From Maricaulis sp048268525 (GTDB lineage: Bacteria; Pseudomonadota; Alphaproteobacteria; Caulobacterales; Maricaulaceae): DNA of 64,000 nt. The translations under genes and the position numbers were made by a program. The notes under the pieces were generated by a model. It saw nothing but the letters and a program-made list of their open reading frames with translations, had not been told where the DNA came from and ran no database searches. Positions 53,288-62,583 of this stretch are shown piece by piece (within the stretch, counting starts at the first letter, position 1; each line of letters begins with the position of its first letter). The DNA lies in NCBI RefSeq assembly GCF_048268525.1, contig NZ_JBLWVH010000001.1, positions 285,454 through 349,453 on the forward strand, given 5' to 3'.

Positions 53288-54846
53288 CCGCGTGCGGGTG
53301 GTGCCTCGTCGGACGCATCGAAGGTCTGCCACCGGATCTCGTAAGCTTCGTCGCGTTCGACACGTCGATAGCCTTCGGCCTCCCAAAGCGTGAAATCGCG
53401 CGTGTACTGGCCATCCAGCGGGATGGCCAGCTGGCCGACAGCTTCGAAGGTCTCGAAATCTTCCCGCAGCCGCGGCACTTCGCGGGGCCTGTTCGAGATC
53501 ACCAGGAGGCGGCCGTTCTGATCGTCTGACAGGGGCCAGACATCCTCGGCATGATTGGTCGGTCCGGAGAAGCGCAGCCACATGGCCATGCGCCCCTCCA
53601 GCTGGGGGGCATAGCGCTGCATCTGGTGGAAGGCGTTGCGGTCGTCGAAGACGATCATCGCATAGTCGTCGGCTTCCGCGGCGGCGAGGATCTGTTCGGC
53701 GGTGACGTCCCAGGCGCGGATTCGCTTGGTCGCGTTCTCTGCCCCGAGGGCGACCACGAGGGCCGGACTGGCGGCCAGCGCAATGGCGGCGAGGCCGATG
53801 ATTGTGTGCAATCCGATTGATCCATACAGCGCCCAGCGCCGCCATGTTGCACCGCGCAACAAAAATCCGATTACCAGCAGGGTACCGGCGACATAGGTCG
53901 CTGCCGCCCAGTTGGCGTGCGCACGGGAGATGAAGGCCTGGACCGCGACAACGGCGAGAGGCGGCAGGGCGTAGAGAACCAGCAGGCGCTGATCCGGATC
54001 GGTGCGCAGGAAACGGGAGATGGTGAGGCCGAAAAGGGTCAGGAGCACGCCGAATGTGAACGGTCCGAAGACGCCGGGCTGGGCGACCAGGAATTCGAAC
54101 AACTCCCCGGGATGAAACAGGTCGCCACCCCAATTGGCGTTGGCGGCGGTGTGGGTGACCGTCGCAAAGTCGTTGGCCGCGTTCCAGGCGAGGTTGGGAG
54201 CAAGGAGGGCGAGGAATATGGCCAGCGCCGCGGCGCCACGAAGGCTCAGCAAGGCCCGCCGCGATGGCTCATCGAAGAGGATGGCCAGACCGGTCGAGAC
54301 CAGGAAATAGATCATCGCGTATTTGGACAGGAAGCCGAAACCCAGCGCAAAACCGAGTCCGATCGCGGCGCCCCAGCCACCGCCCGCCCGCAAGCGGAGG
54401 AGCGCGTACAGACCCGCTGACCAGGCCAGGAAAAGCACGGCATCGGTGGAGATCACGAAGCCGGACAGCCAGATCCCCGGCATGGTGAGATAGAGGGCGG
54501 CAGTCCAGAATCCGGTCCGCTCATCCCATAATTGCCGTGCCCCGAGCATCAGGAAAGTCGCGGTTCCGGTATGCAGGAGCGTCGCCGGCAAGCGGATCGC
54601 GAAATCACTGTCGCCGAGGATGCCGGTCGACAGGCTGATCAACCAGGCGATCATCGGTGGCTTGGAGTAATAGCCCCAGTCGAACTGACGCGACCAGACC
54701 CAGTACTGGGACTCGTCCTGATAGAGCGACACCGGGCTGATCGCGAGCGCGATGATACGCAGGACCGCGAAGCCGACGATCAGGACAATCGCGGCGCGGG
54801 TCCAGGTGTCCCGACTCAGCGGAGAAGCGATGGGTGACTCGGGCAT
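53266..54846 (-). CDS. GT39/ArnT-like membrane glycosyltransferase
   Basis: 526 aa with about 11 transmembrane helices. The first periplasmic loop has the acidic catalytic motif YQDESQYW near residue 41, followed by YYSKPPMIAWLI, as in ArnT/PMT-type transferases that use polyprenyl-phosphate sugars. The soluble C-terminus is about 150 residues. The acceptor (lipid A, protein or glycan) is unknown. The ATG at 54846 is chosen because longer frames add a basic, non-membrane stretch that would run into the tonB-receptor leader. Confidence 0.85.
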   Translation of the reverse strand: MPESPIASPLSRDTWTRAAIVLIVGFAVLRIIALAISPVSLYQDESQYWVWSRQFDWGYYSKPPMIAWLISLSTGILGDSDFAIRLPATLLHTGTATFLMLGARQLWDERTGFWTAALYLTMPGIWLSGFVISTDAVLFLAWSAGLYALLRLRAGGGWGAAIGLGFALGFGFLSKYAMIYFLVSTGLAILFDEPSRRALLSLRGAAALAIFLALLAPNLAWNAANDFATVTHTAANANWGGDLFHPGELFEFLVAQPGVFGPFTFGVLLTLFGLTISRFLRTDPDQRLLVLYALPPLAVVAVQAFISRAHANWAAATYVAGTLLVIGFLLRGATWRRWALYGSIGLHTIIGLAAIALAASPALVVALGAENATKRIRAWDVTAEQILAAAEADDYAMIVFDDRNAFHQMQRYAPQLEGRMAMWLRFSGPTNHAEDVWPLSDDQNGRLLVISNRPREVPRLREDFETFEAVGQLAIPLDGQYTRDFTLWEAEGYRRVERDEAYEIRWQTFDASDEAPPARGYSGDGR

Positions 54847-55169
54847 GATGGGTCCGGAGGGCTGCCTAAAAGTGTTACATTTTCGCCGCAGCCTATGCGC
54901 TTTTCGACTCTGGCCGTAAAGAGCCGTGGGGATAAAAAACTTCGGCGAAAATTTCTGAACGTCGCGGATTTTGAGGTTTTGTGCGGCTGCACACACATAT
55001 CTTGCGATTTGCTGCGCTCGCGAAGGGGTGTCTTTGACGAGGGCGAGGCGCGGGCTGTCACAAAAGCTTCGCGTAGATGTCTTGGAAAGTTCGAGCGCCC
55101 GGCGTAGACGGCGCTTGCTTCGTACGGGGAACTCTTCCTCGCTCTTCGGTTTATCGGGGGACATGATCA
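54847..55169. other. Intergenic leader between the divergent glycosyltransferase and TonB receptor
   Basis: 323 bp with no gene supported. The left half is AT-rich (TTACATTTTCGCC, GGGATAAAAAAC); promoters for both genes must lie here, but I find no confident -35/-10 pair. A small palindrome GTGCGGCTGCAC occurs near 54980-54992. The right half would be a long 5' untranslated region for the receptor. Confidence 0.5.
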
Positions 55170-58100
55170 ATGTCTTTTACTAAGAAACTTTCTCTCGGCA
55201 CGGCGGCCATCGCCCTGCTGGCTGCAGCTCCGGCTGCGGTTTACGCGCAGGAGACGACCGGTTCGATCTCCGGTTCTGTCTCGTCCAGCGACGGCTCTTC
55301 CATGGCCGGTGCCTCGGTCACAGTCCAGCACGTGCCGACCGGCTCCGTGCGGACCGCAACGGTCGGTTCGACCGGTTCCTTCGCCGCTGACAACCTTCGT
55401 CCTGGCGGACCTTACATCGTCACCGTGTCGGCACCGGGTTATGCCGGCCAGCGCGTTGAAGGTGTCTATGTCGAGCTTGGCGCTGCCACCGACCTCAACC
55501 TGCGTCTCGACTCCGCGTCGGCTGACGTCATCGTCGTGACGGCATCCGCCATCAACGCCGTTGAAGTTGCTGTCGGCCCGTCGGCCGTGTTCACCCAGCA
55601 GGACCTCGAGCGTCTGCCGTCGGTCAACCGGACGATCAACGACATCATCCGTACCGATCCGCGCATCTATGTCGATGAAGCCGACGTCGACGGCATCCAG
55701 TGTGCCGGCGCCAACTCGCGCTTCAACTCGCTGACCCTCGACGGTGTCCGCATCAATGACGGTTTCGGCCTGAACCGCAACGGTTTCCCGACCGAGCGTC
55801 AGCCCTTCCCGTTTGACGCCCTGTCGCAGGTCGCTGTTGAGCTGGCTCCGTTCGACGTTTTCTACGGCGGCTTCTCGGCCTGTAACATCAACACCGTCAC
55901 CAAATCCGGCGGCAACGAGTTCCACGGCGGCGCTTTCTACGATTACACCAGCGACTCCATGCAGGGCGACAGCCTTGAAGGGTCTGGCGTTCAGGCTCCG
56001 GAATTCGACGAGCAGCGCTACGGTTTCCACGTGGGTGGCCCGATCATCGAAGATCGTCTCTTCTTCTTCGTGAACTACGAGCACCTCGAAGGTGCCAACA
56101 CCTTCACGCGCGGCGTTGAAGGTTCTGGCGCCCTGAACGAAGTTGCCGGCTTCACGCAGGCCGAGTTTGACGAAATCCTCGACATTGCCCGCACCGTCTA
56201 CAACTACGATCCGGGCTTCGCACCGACGAGCTTCCCGAATGAAGACGACAAGCTGCTGGTTCGCTTCGACTGGGAAATCAACAACCAACACCGTGCTGAC
56301 TTCGTCTATCTCTACAATGACGGCTTCAACATCACCGCGTCCGATGGTGACCCGAACGAGTTCGAATTCTCCAACCACCTGTACCAGCGTGGCGCCGAGC
56401 TGAACCGTTATGTCGGCTCTCTGTATTCGGATTGGACCGACAATTTCTCCACCGAAGTTCGCATCGGCTTTACCGACCTGGTCAACACCCAGGATTCGAT
56501 CGGCAATGACGGCTTCGGCGAAATGCGCATCACCGACAGCAATACGGTCGCCATCGACGGCACCGGTCAGCGCAACACGATCTATATCGGTGAAGACGAC
56601 TCGCGTCAGTCGAACGAGCTGAACTACACCGTGTTCAACGTGACCGCCCGCGGTACGTACACCTGGAACGATCACACCTTCTCGTTCGGTTACGAGCGTG
56701 AAGAGACGGAGATCTTCAACCTCTTCGTCCAGCACACGATCGGCCAGTACGATTTCGACAGCATTGCAGACTTCCGCAATGGTATCCCGGACGACATCGA
56801 CTACAACAACGCACCGAGCCTGAACCCGGCCGATGCGGCTGCTGACTGGTCCTACGCTTCCAACGCCCTGTACGCACAGGACGAGTGGGACCTGGGCAAT
56901 GGCGTCGTGATCACTGCGGGCCTGCGCTACGACTTCTACACCTCGGACGACAGCCCGGCCGAGAATGCGAACTTCCTCGCATCCTACGGCTACTCGAACG
57001 CCCAGAGCATGGACGGTCGTGACCTGCTTCAGCCGCGTGTCGGCGTCCAGTGGGATGTCAATGACGATCTCTCCCTGCGTGGTGGCTTCGGTCTCTTCTC
57101 CGGTGGTGATCCGAACGTCTGGCTCTCCAACACCTACTCGACCGACTTCATCTCCCAGTTCGGCGTGAATGAAGGCCTCTTCTACGGTGCCGGTTTCACG
57201 ACGCTGTTCGATGCAGGCATTGTCTATCCGGATGGTGCCGGACCGGGTTACTCGGTTCCGTCGCAGCTGATCGACGCTGTTGCGGCCGGGAATGGTTCGC
57301 CGGGCTTCGAGATGAACAATCTCGACCCGAACTTCGAAATTCCGGGTGAGTGGAAAGTCTCCATCGGTGGTACGTATGACCTGTACGTTCCGATGGATAA
57401 CTTCCTGGGCGGTGACTACCGCATCAATGCCGACCTGCTCTGGTCGCAGGACCATAACGCCGCGATCATCACGCGTCGTGACCTGGTCGAGACCGGCACC
57501 GGCCCGGCTGGCTTCCCGCTGTACTCTTCGGTCAATTCGCCGGGTACGCTGGAGCTGACGAATACGGACGTCAACGCTGAAAGCATCAACTTCGCCTTCA
57601 CGATCGCGAAAGACTATGACTTCGGTCTGAACTGGGTCTTCGGCTACGCCTACAATGACGCTGAAGACGTCCAGCCGATGACCTCGTCGGTTGCCTTCTC
57701 GAACTATACGAGCCGTGCCTTTGTCGGCGCGAATGATGAAGTGGCGTCGCTCTCGAACTACAACATCGAGAACCGCTTCACGCTCAACGTGAACTACGAG
57801 CACGAGTTCGTTCAGGACTATGCGACCCGCTTCAGCCTCTTCGCGATGGCCACCTCGGGACGTCCGTTCAGCTACACCATGAACGCCAATGGCGGTGGTG
57901 ACCTGACGAACTTCAACCCGTTCCTGTCGGGCGATAACTGGCTCCTCTACGTGCCGACCGGCCCGTCGGACCCGAATGTCGACCTGTCCGCCATGTCGGC
58001 GGCTGAAGTCACGGCCTTCTTCGACTTCATCAATGAGGCCGGCCTGAGCGGCAATGCGGGCGGCTTCGCCGATCGCAATGGCGACCAGGGTGGTTGGTGG

Positions 58101-58382
58101 ACCAAGGCTGATCTGCGTATCGCGCAGGACATGCCTGGTTTCATGGAAGGTCATCGTTCGCAGATCTTCCTCGACATCGACAACTTCACCAACCTGCTGA
58201 ACGACGAGTGGGGCATCCTCAACGAGGCTGGCTTCCCGCGTCGTAACCGGGTGGTCGATGCCGAACTGACGAATGGCAGCACCCAGTTCGCTTATTCGAA
58301 CTTCAACAACCCGACGACGACGACACGGGTTGGCGATGCTTCGCTCTGGTCGGTCCGCGTTGGCCTGCGCTACAACTTCTAA
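55170..58382 (+). CDS. TonB-dependent receptor with carboxypeptidase-regulatory-like domain (Oar type)
   Basis: 1070 aa. The signal peptide ends near PAAVYAQ (residue 26). Residues about 30-110 are the CarboxypepD_reg-like beta-sandwich. A TonB-box-like DVIVVTASA comes near residue 120, then the plug (NRTINDIIRTDPRIYVDEADV, LTLDGVRINDGFGLN), and a long outer-membrane barrel ending VRVGLRYNF with the usual terminal Phe. Such receptors import large nutrients or interact with envelope proteases. Codon use is strongly biased (GTT, GCT, CGT, AAC, CTG) unlike neighbours, suggesting high expression. A terminator follows. Confidence 0.93.
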   Translation: MSFTKKLSLGTAAIALLAAAPAAVYAQETTGSISGSVSSSDGSSMAGASVTVQHVPTGSVRTATVGSTGSFAADNLRPGGPYIVTVSAPGYAGQRVEGVYVELGAATDLNLRLDSASADVIVVTASAINAVEVAVGPSAVFTQQDLERLPSVNRTINDIIRTDPRIYVDEADVDGIQCAGANSRFNSLTLDGVRINDGFGLNRNGFPTERQPFPFDALSQVAVELAPFDVFYGGFSACNINTVTKSGGNEFHGGAFYDYTSDSMQGDSLEGSGVQAPEFDEQRYGFHVGGPIIEDRLFFFVNYEHLEGANTFTRGVEGSGALNEVAGFTQAEFDEILDIARTVYNYDPGFAPTSFPNEDDKLLVRFDWEINNQHRADFVYLYNDGFNITASDGDPNEFEFSNHLYQRGAELNRYVGSLYSDWTDNFSTEVRIGFTDLVNTQDSIGNDGFGEMRITDSNTVAIDGTGQRNTIYIGEDDSRQSNELNYTVFNVTARGTYTWNDHTFSFGYEREETEIFNLFVQHTIGQYDFDSIADFRNGIPDDIDYNNAPSLNPADAAADWSYASNALYAQDEWDLGNGVVITAGLRYDFYTSDDSPAENANFLASYGYSNAQSMDGRDLLQPRVGVQWDVNDDLSLRGGFGLFSGGDPNVWLSNTYSTDFISQFGVNEGLFYGAGFTTLFDAGIVYPDGAGPGYSVPSQLIDAVAAGNGSPGFEMNNLDPNFEIPGEWKVSIGGTYDLYVPMDNFLGGDYRINADLLWSQDHNAAIITRRDLVETGTGPAGFPLYSSVNSPGTLELTNTDVNAESINFAFTIAKDYDFGLNWVFGYAYNDAEDVQPMTSSVAFSNYTSRAFVGANDEVASLSNYNIENRFTLNVNYEHEFVQDYATRFSLFAMATSGRPFSYTMNANGGGDLTNFNPFLSGDNWLLYVPTGPSDPNVDLSAMSAAEVTAFFDFINEAGLSGNAGGFADRNGDQGGWWTKADLRIAQDMPGFMEGHRSQIFLDIDNFTNLLNDEWGILNEAGFPRRNRVVDAELTNGSTQFAYSNFNNPTTTTRVGDASLWSVRVGLRYNF

Positions 58383-58407
58383 GTCGCAGACTCAGACTGT
58401 TGAACAG

Positions 58408-58439
58408 GAAGGGCGGCCCTCGGGTCGCCCTTCTTTTTT
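58408..58439 (+). terminator. Rho-independent terminator after the TonB receptor
   Basis: A 12-bp stem (58408-58419 with 58422-58433, one G-T wobble) followed by TTTTTT. It lies 25 bp past the stop and has the same stem core as the 43224 and 43836 terminators. Confidence 0.88.
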
Positions 58440-58504
58440 GGGCGTGGTCGCTCCGGCTTTTTTGCCGCTCGCCAAGACCCTGGCTGCATGATAGATGCGC
58501 GGCC

Positions 58505-59518
58505 ATGACGATAGAGCTTCCCCACGAAACTGCCGACCCGTCCCGCCTGTTCACCTGCTGGCCGTCCGATGCCGAGCTGTGGGAGGAGAATCTGGAGCCG
58601 GCGCAAGCCGAGTTCGCGGCCTTCCTGAAGGCCGTGACCACGCCATCGGCGACCGGCCAGACACTCGATCTGACGATCCTGGCCGCGACGGATCAGGCCG
58701 AGGCCTCTGCCCGGCGGGCCCTGGGCTCGCGGGCGACCATTGTCCGCGCGGCGTTCGGTGACGTCTGGGCCCGTGATACCGGGCCGGTATTCCTGCGGGA
58801 TCGCGGCGAGGCAGTGGCGGTCCGTTTCCGCTTCAATGGTTGGGGCGGCAAGTATGAGCTGCCGGGCGACGATACGATCGGCGGCGTCATCGCCAGGCTG
58901 GCCGGCGCCACCGAACGCCGTGTCGATCTGGTCGCCGAAGGCGGCGCTCTGGAGTTTGACGGCGAGGGCACATTGCTCACCACGCGCCAGTGCCTGCTCA
59001 ATGACAATCGCAATCCGGGCCGCAGTGAGGCCGAGGTCGAAGCCGTGCTGAAAGAGGCACTCGGTGTCGGGAAAGTATTGTGGATCGACGAAGGCCTGCT
59101 GGCCGACCACACGGATGGCCATGTCGACAATATTGCCCGCTTCGCCGCACCCGGCGTGGTGGTCTGCCAGAGCCCGTGGGGCGATGATGACCCCCAGGCC
59201 GAAGCGCTGGACGCCATTGCGGCCCAACTGGCCGGGATGACGGATGCCCGCGGCCGCCGGCTGGACGTCCGGCGTATCCCGTCACCGGGCCGGGTTGATC
59301 TGGGCGATGGCGACATCGTGCCGGCCAGCCACATGAACTGGGTCGTTGGCCCGCGTCATGTTGTGGTCCCGGTTTATGATCAGGCGGCCGGCGATGCGGC
59401 TGTTGCGGCCTTGCGTGATATTTTCCCGCAGCACGAGGTGGTCGGATTGGCATCGCGTGCCATACTCACCGGCGGAGGGGCATTTCACTGTGTGACCTGT
59501 CACCAAGCCGGAGAGTAA
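58505..59518 (+). CDS. aguA: Agmatine deiminase
   Basis: 337 aa, PPAD family. FGDVWARDTGPVFL is near residue 85, GGALEFDGEGTLLTTRQC near residue 147, and DHTDGHVDNIARF near residue 203. The catalytic Cys is in GGGAFHCVTCHQ at the C-terminus. It converts agmatine to N-carbamoylputrescine. The ATG at 58505 fits the family start. It pairs functionally with aguB at 60724. Confidence 0.93.
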   Translation: MTIELPHETADPSRLFTCWPSDAELWEENLEPAQAEFAAFLKAVTTPSATGQTLDLTILAATDQAEASARRALGSRATIVRAAFGDVWARDTGPVFLRDRGEAVAVRFRFNGWGGKYELPGDDTIGGVIARLAGATERRVDLVAEGGALEFDGEGTLLTTRQCLLNDNRNPGRSEAEVEAVLKEALGVGKVLWIDEGLLADHTDGHVDNIARFAAPGVVVCQSPWGDDDPQAEALDAIAAQLAGMTDARGRRLDVRRIPSPGRVDLGDGDIVPASHMNWVVGPRHVVVPVYDQAAGDAAVAALRDIFPQHEVVGLASRAILTGGGAFHCVTCHQAGE

Positions 59519-59521
59519 GGA

Positions 59522-60718
59522 TTGATCCGAACCGTTCTGACCGCCGCGTTCAGCCTGACCCTGTCTGCCCTCGCGGGCGCGCAGACTCCTGAAGCGGTTG
59601 CCCCCCAACCGTTGCCAACCGGCCTGACCGATGCGCGGTCGGCCTATCCCTATCTCGACAGTCTGGAAGCTCGCCTCGATGCGGCCATGTCGGACCGGCG
59701 CATAGTCGGCCTTGTCGCGGCCGTGATCGAGCAGGGCGAGCCTGTCTTCGTCTACACGCATGGCGAAACCGCTGCCGGCAGTGGCGATGCGGTGACGCGC
59801 GAAACCTTGTTCCGCGCCGCCTCGGTCTCCAAGACATTCACGGGCACCTTGCTTGGCATGCTGGAAGCGGACGGGGTGATCGATCTCGCCGCGCCCGTGC
59901 CCGGCGATGTCCTGCGTCTGCAAGGCAGTCGTCAGCCGACGCTGGAGGAAATCGCCAGTCACCGCACCGGCCTGCCGCCCAATGCCTATGATCTCGATCT
60001 GGAAGCCGGGCAGTCACCGGCCCGCATCCGCAACCGGCTGGCTTCGGTCGATCTTCTGTGTCCGGTCGGCGATTGCTACACCTATCAGAACATCGCCTTC
60101 TCGGCGCTTGAGACCGTGGTCGCCGATGCGACCGGCGAAGACTTCTCCCAGACATTGCGAGCCCGCCTGCTGGAACCGCTCGGCCTGCCGGCGGCGTCTG
60201 TCGGAACCGCGGCGCTGACGGCCTCTCCATCCTGGGCCCGTCCGCACAGTGGCTGGCGGCGGGTGATCAATATCGCGGGCGATCCGGCGACGCCCTATGA
60301 CAGCATTCCGTCAGCCTCCGGCCTCAACCTGTCGCTGGACGACATGATCGTCTGGGCGCAATTGCAATTGGGGACCCGGCCCGGCCTGTCGGACACCGTG
60401 CGCGGCCGCATCCATGCACCGCTGACCGTGACCCTGCGCGAAACCCGCCGTCTGGGCGATCTGCGCCAGCGCGTCGACCAGACCTGGTACGGGCTGGGTT
60501 GGCGCATTTATGACTGGGAAGGCCGGACCCTGGTCCTCCACTCCGGCTATCTGTCCGGCTATGGCGCGCAGATCGTGCTTGAACCGGAGACCGGTTTCGC
60601 CTTTGTAGCGCTCTGGAATTCCGACAACCGGCCGGCCTGGTGGCTATGGCCGACGGTGATGGATCTACGCACGGGCAATGGTACGGGCAGCTGGCTCGAT
60701 CGTTTCGAAGAGGACTGA
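59522..60718 (+). CDS. Class-C beta-lactamase-family serine hydrolase, secreted
   Basis: 398 aa. Signal peptide (residues 1-20, ending AGAQ). Active-site SxxK is in ASVSKTF near residue 103, and YxN in TYQN near residue 182. A late HSGYLSGYG supplies the KTG-like region. Such proteins are D-peptidases, esterases or beta-lactamases; substrate unknown. The start is a TTG at 59522, 3 nt after the aguA stop, with GGAGAG 6 nt upstream. It sits between aguA and aguB. Confidence 0.85.
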   Translation: MIRTVLTAAFSLTLSALAGAQTPEAVAPQPLPTGLTDARSAYPYLDSLEARLDAAMSDRRIVGLVAAVIEQGEPVFVYTHGETAAGSGDAVTRETLFRAASVSKTFTGTLLGMLEADGVIDLAAPVPGDVLRLQGSRQPTLEEIASHRTGLPPNAYDLDLEAGQSPARIRNRLASVDLLCPVGDCYTYQNIAFSALETVVADATGEDFSQTLRARLLEPLGLPAASVGTAALTASPSWARPHSGWRRVINIAGDPATPYDSIPSASGLNLSLDDMIVWAQLQLGTRPGLSDTVRGRIHAPLTVTLRETRRLGDLRQRVDQTWYGLGWRIYDWEGRTLVLHSGYLSGYGAQIVLEPETGFAFVALWNSDNRPAWWLWPTVMDLRTGNGTGSWLDRFEED

Positions 60719-60723
60719 GCGCG

Positions 60724-61581
60724 ATGGCACGCACACTCAAGGTCGCCGGCCTGCAGGCCGCTTTCGGGTCGGACATGACGGCCAATATCGCCACAGTCAG
60801 CGAATTGATCCGCGACGCCGCGGGCCAGGGCGCGCAGGTCATCCTGCCGCCGGAACTCTTCCAGGGCCCGTATTTCTGCAAGGTCCAGGACGAGGCCTTC
60901 TTCGAGACGGCGTATCCGGCCATGGACCATCCCTGCGTCACCGCCCTGCAACCACTGGCGGCCGAGCTGGGCGTGGTTATCCCCGTCTCGATCTATGAGC
61001 GGGACGGGCCGCATTATTACAATTCGCTGGTGATGCTCGATGCCGATGGTTCCGCCCTGGGGGTCTACCGCAAGAGCCATATTCCCGACGGGCCGGGCTA
61101 TATGGAGAAATTCTACTTCCGGCCCGGCAATACCGGTTTCAAGGTCTGGGACACCAGGTTCGGCAAGGTCGGTGTCGGCATTTGCTGGGACCAGTGGTTC
61201 CCGGAAGCGGCCCGCGCGATGACCCTGCTGGGCGCCGAAGTCCTGCTCTATCCGACGGCGATCGGCTCGGAACCCCATGATGACAGTCTGGATACCGCTG
61301 CGCGCTGGCAAAGGGCGATGCAGGGGCATGCGGTGTCGAACGTGATTCCGGTGCTTGCGGCCAACCGGATCGGCGATGAGGGCGGGCAGGTGTTCTACGG
61401 CTCGTCCTTCGTGGCCAGCCATACCGGCGAGAAGGTCAGCGAGCTGGGCCGGTCGGAAACTGGTCTGGTGACGGGTGAGTTCGATCTGGACTATCTGCAA
61501 CGCCACCGCGCCGCCTGGGGCTTTTTCCGCGACCGGCGTCCGGATCTCTACGAGCCCTATTTCACGCCACGTTCGTCCTGA
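60724..61581 (+). CDS. aguB: N-carbamoylputrescine amidase
   Basis: 285 aa, nitrilase superfamily. The catalytic triad is visible: Glu in LPPELFQG near residue 44, Lys in YRKSHIPDGPGY near residue 118, and Cys in GVGICWDQWFPEAAR near residue 155. It hydrolyses N-carbamoylputrescine to putrescine, CO2 and ammonia. The ATG is 5 nt after the previous stop. The 3' end overlaps a convergent small gene by 25 bp. Confidence 0.93.
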   Translation: MARTLKVAGLQAAFGSDMTANIATVSELIRDAAGQGAQVILPPELFQGPYFCKVQDEAFFETAYPAMDHPCVTALQPLAAELGVVIPVSIYERDGPHYYNSLVMLDADGSALGVYRKSHIPDGPGYMEKFYFRPGNTGFKVWDTRFGKVGVGICWDQWFPEAARAMTLLGAEVLLYPTAIGSEPHDDSLDTAARWQRAMQGHAVSNVIPVLAANRIGDEGGQVFYGSSFVASHTGEKVSELGRSETGLVTGEFDLDYLQRHRAAWGFFRDRRPDLYEPYFTPRSS

Positions 61582-61772
61582 CGGTCCGGCGTCTTGCGGC
61601 GCCGGCGCCCGGTTGGCATCAACATCACCACCACAAAGGCGACGGCAATGGCCGGCCATCCAAAGGCGATGGCCTGGTCCGTTTGTCCCTGGGTCAGGCT
61701 GAAAGCCGAGGCGGTCAGCCCGCCGGCGGTCACGGTCGCTGCGCTGAGCAGCATGGCAAGGCTGTAGCCCAT
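61557..61772 (-). CDS. Small two-helix membrane protein
   Basis: 71 aa with two likely helices near residues 4-24 and 35-54, then a basic tail RRRRKTPDRQD. No family recognised. The ATG at 61772 begins the first helix; an upstream in-frame start would add 5 residues. Its 3' end overlaps aguB, which lowers confidence. Confidence 0.5.
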   Translation of the reverse strand: MGYSLAMLLSAATVTAGGLTASAFSLTQGQTDQAIAFGWPAIAVAFVVVMLMPTGRRRRKTPDRQDERGVK

Positions 61773-61964
61773 GCAATCCTCCAACACCCCCGCGTGGTCG
61801 TTATCATCGACCCCTCTATGGCTTCAGCATGGCAGAAATGGGCTAATACTTGGTTTCCGGCTCCCGGCCCGGCAAATCCGGGGGACAGACTCGCCCTGAA
61901 TCCCTCGTTGCAAGAAGTTCTTTAATTTATAAAGTTCTTATGCATTCGAACGAGGAGAACCGAT

Positions 61965-62555
61965 ATGCCGATCCATCAGACATCCAATCCCGGCCAGCGT
62001 GGCCGTACCGTCCGGCAGCGGGCGACCGCGCTGGCGGCTGCGCTGGCGGCGACTGTCATGACCGCCGCCCCGGTCCTGGCCCAGGACACTGCCGACACGC
62101 CGCGGCCGGGCGAGGCTCTGGCCGCAATGGTCGGGACCTGGGAGGGCTCGGGATGGTCGATCAATCCGAACCGCGAACGCGAAACCTTTGACGTCTTCGA
62201 GCGGGTCGAATCCGTCGCCGATGGTCATCTGGTCCTGATCCGGGGGCGCGGCTACGCGCCGTCCGGCACAGGTGAGGACGGAAGGCTGGTCCATGATGCC
62301 GGCGGTATTGTCCGCCTGACCGACCAGGGCGGCTACGAGATGTTCGCGGCCACGGCCATGAATGGCGCCGACGGCTTCGCCATGGAGGTCACCGAGACCG
62401 GCTACACTTGGGAGATCCCGCTCGGCCCGCATGGCCGGGTTGTGTATGAGGCCGTGTTCACGCCGGACAGCTGGACCGAGACCGGCCAGTATTGCGACCC
62501 GACCGGTCTGTGCTTTCCCACCCTGTCGATGACGCTGACCCGCGTCGCCGACTAG
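61965..62555 (+). CDS. Secreted protein of unknown function
   Basis: 196 aa with a long signal region (cleavage near APVLAQ, residue 40). The mature part has MVGTWEGSGWSINPN and alternating beta-type sequence reminiscent of lipocalin/DUF1579-like beta-barrels, plus a Cys pair (YCDPTGLCFP). GAGGAG lies 7 nt upstream of the ATG. A direct repeat AAGTTCTT precedes it at 61915 and 61932. Function not known. Confidence 0.75.
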   Translation: MPIHQTSNPGQRGRTVRQRATALAAALAATVMTAAPVLAQDTADTPRPGEALAAMVGTWEGSGWSINPNRERETFDVFERVESVADGHLVLIRGRGYAPSGTGEDGRLVHDAGGIVRLTDQGGYEMFAATAMNGADGFAMEVTETGYTWEIPLGPHGRVVYEAVFTPDSWTETGQYCDPTGLCFPTLSMTLTRVAD

Positions 62556-62583
62556 CCATTCGCCCGACGCAGCCCGGAACGGA

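Noticed and set aside
55167..58154. A 995-residue open frame on the minus strand opposite the TonB receptor
   Set aside because: Its translation is low-complexity (Val/Arg/Glu rich) with no domain, and it mirrors the biased codons of a receptor with clear homology on the + strand.
61915..61939. LexA (SOS) box upstream of the secreted protein
   Set aside because: The two GTTC copies are separated by 13 nt, not the 7 nt of the alphaproteobacterial LexA site.
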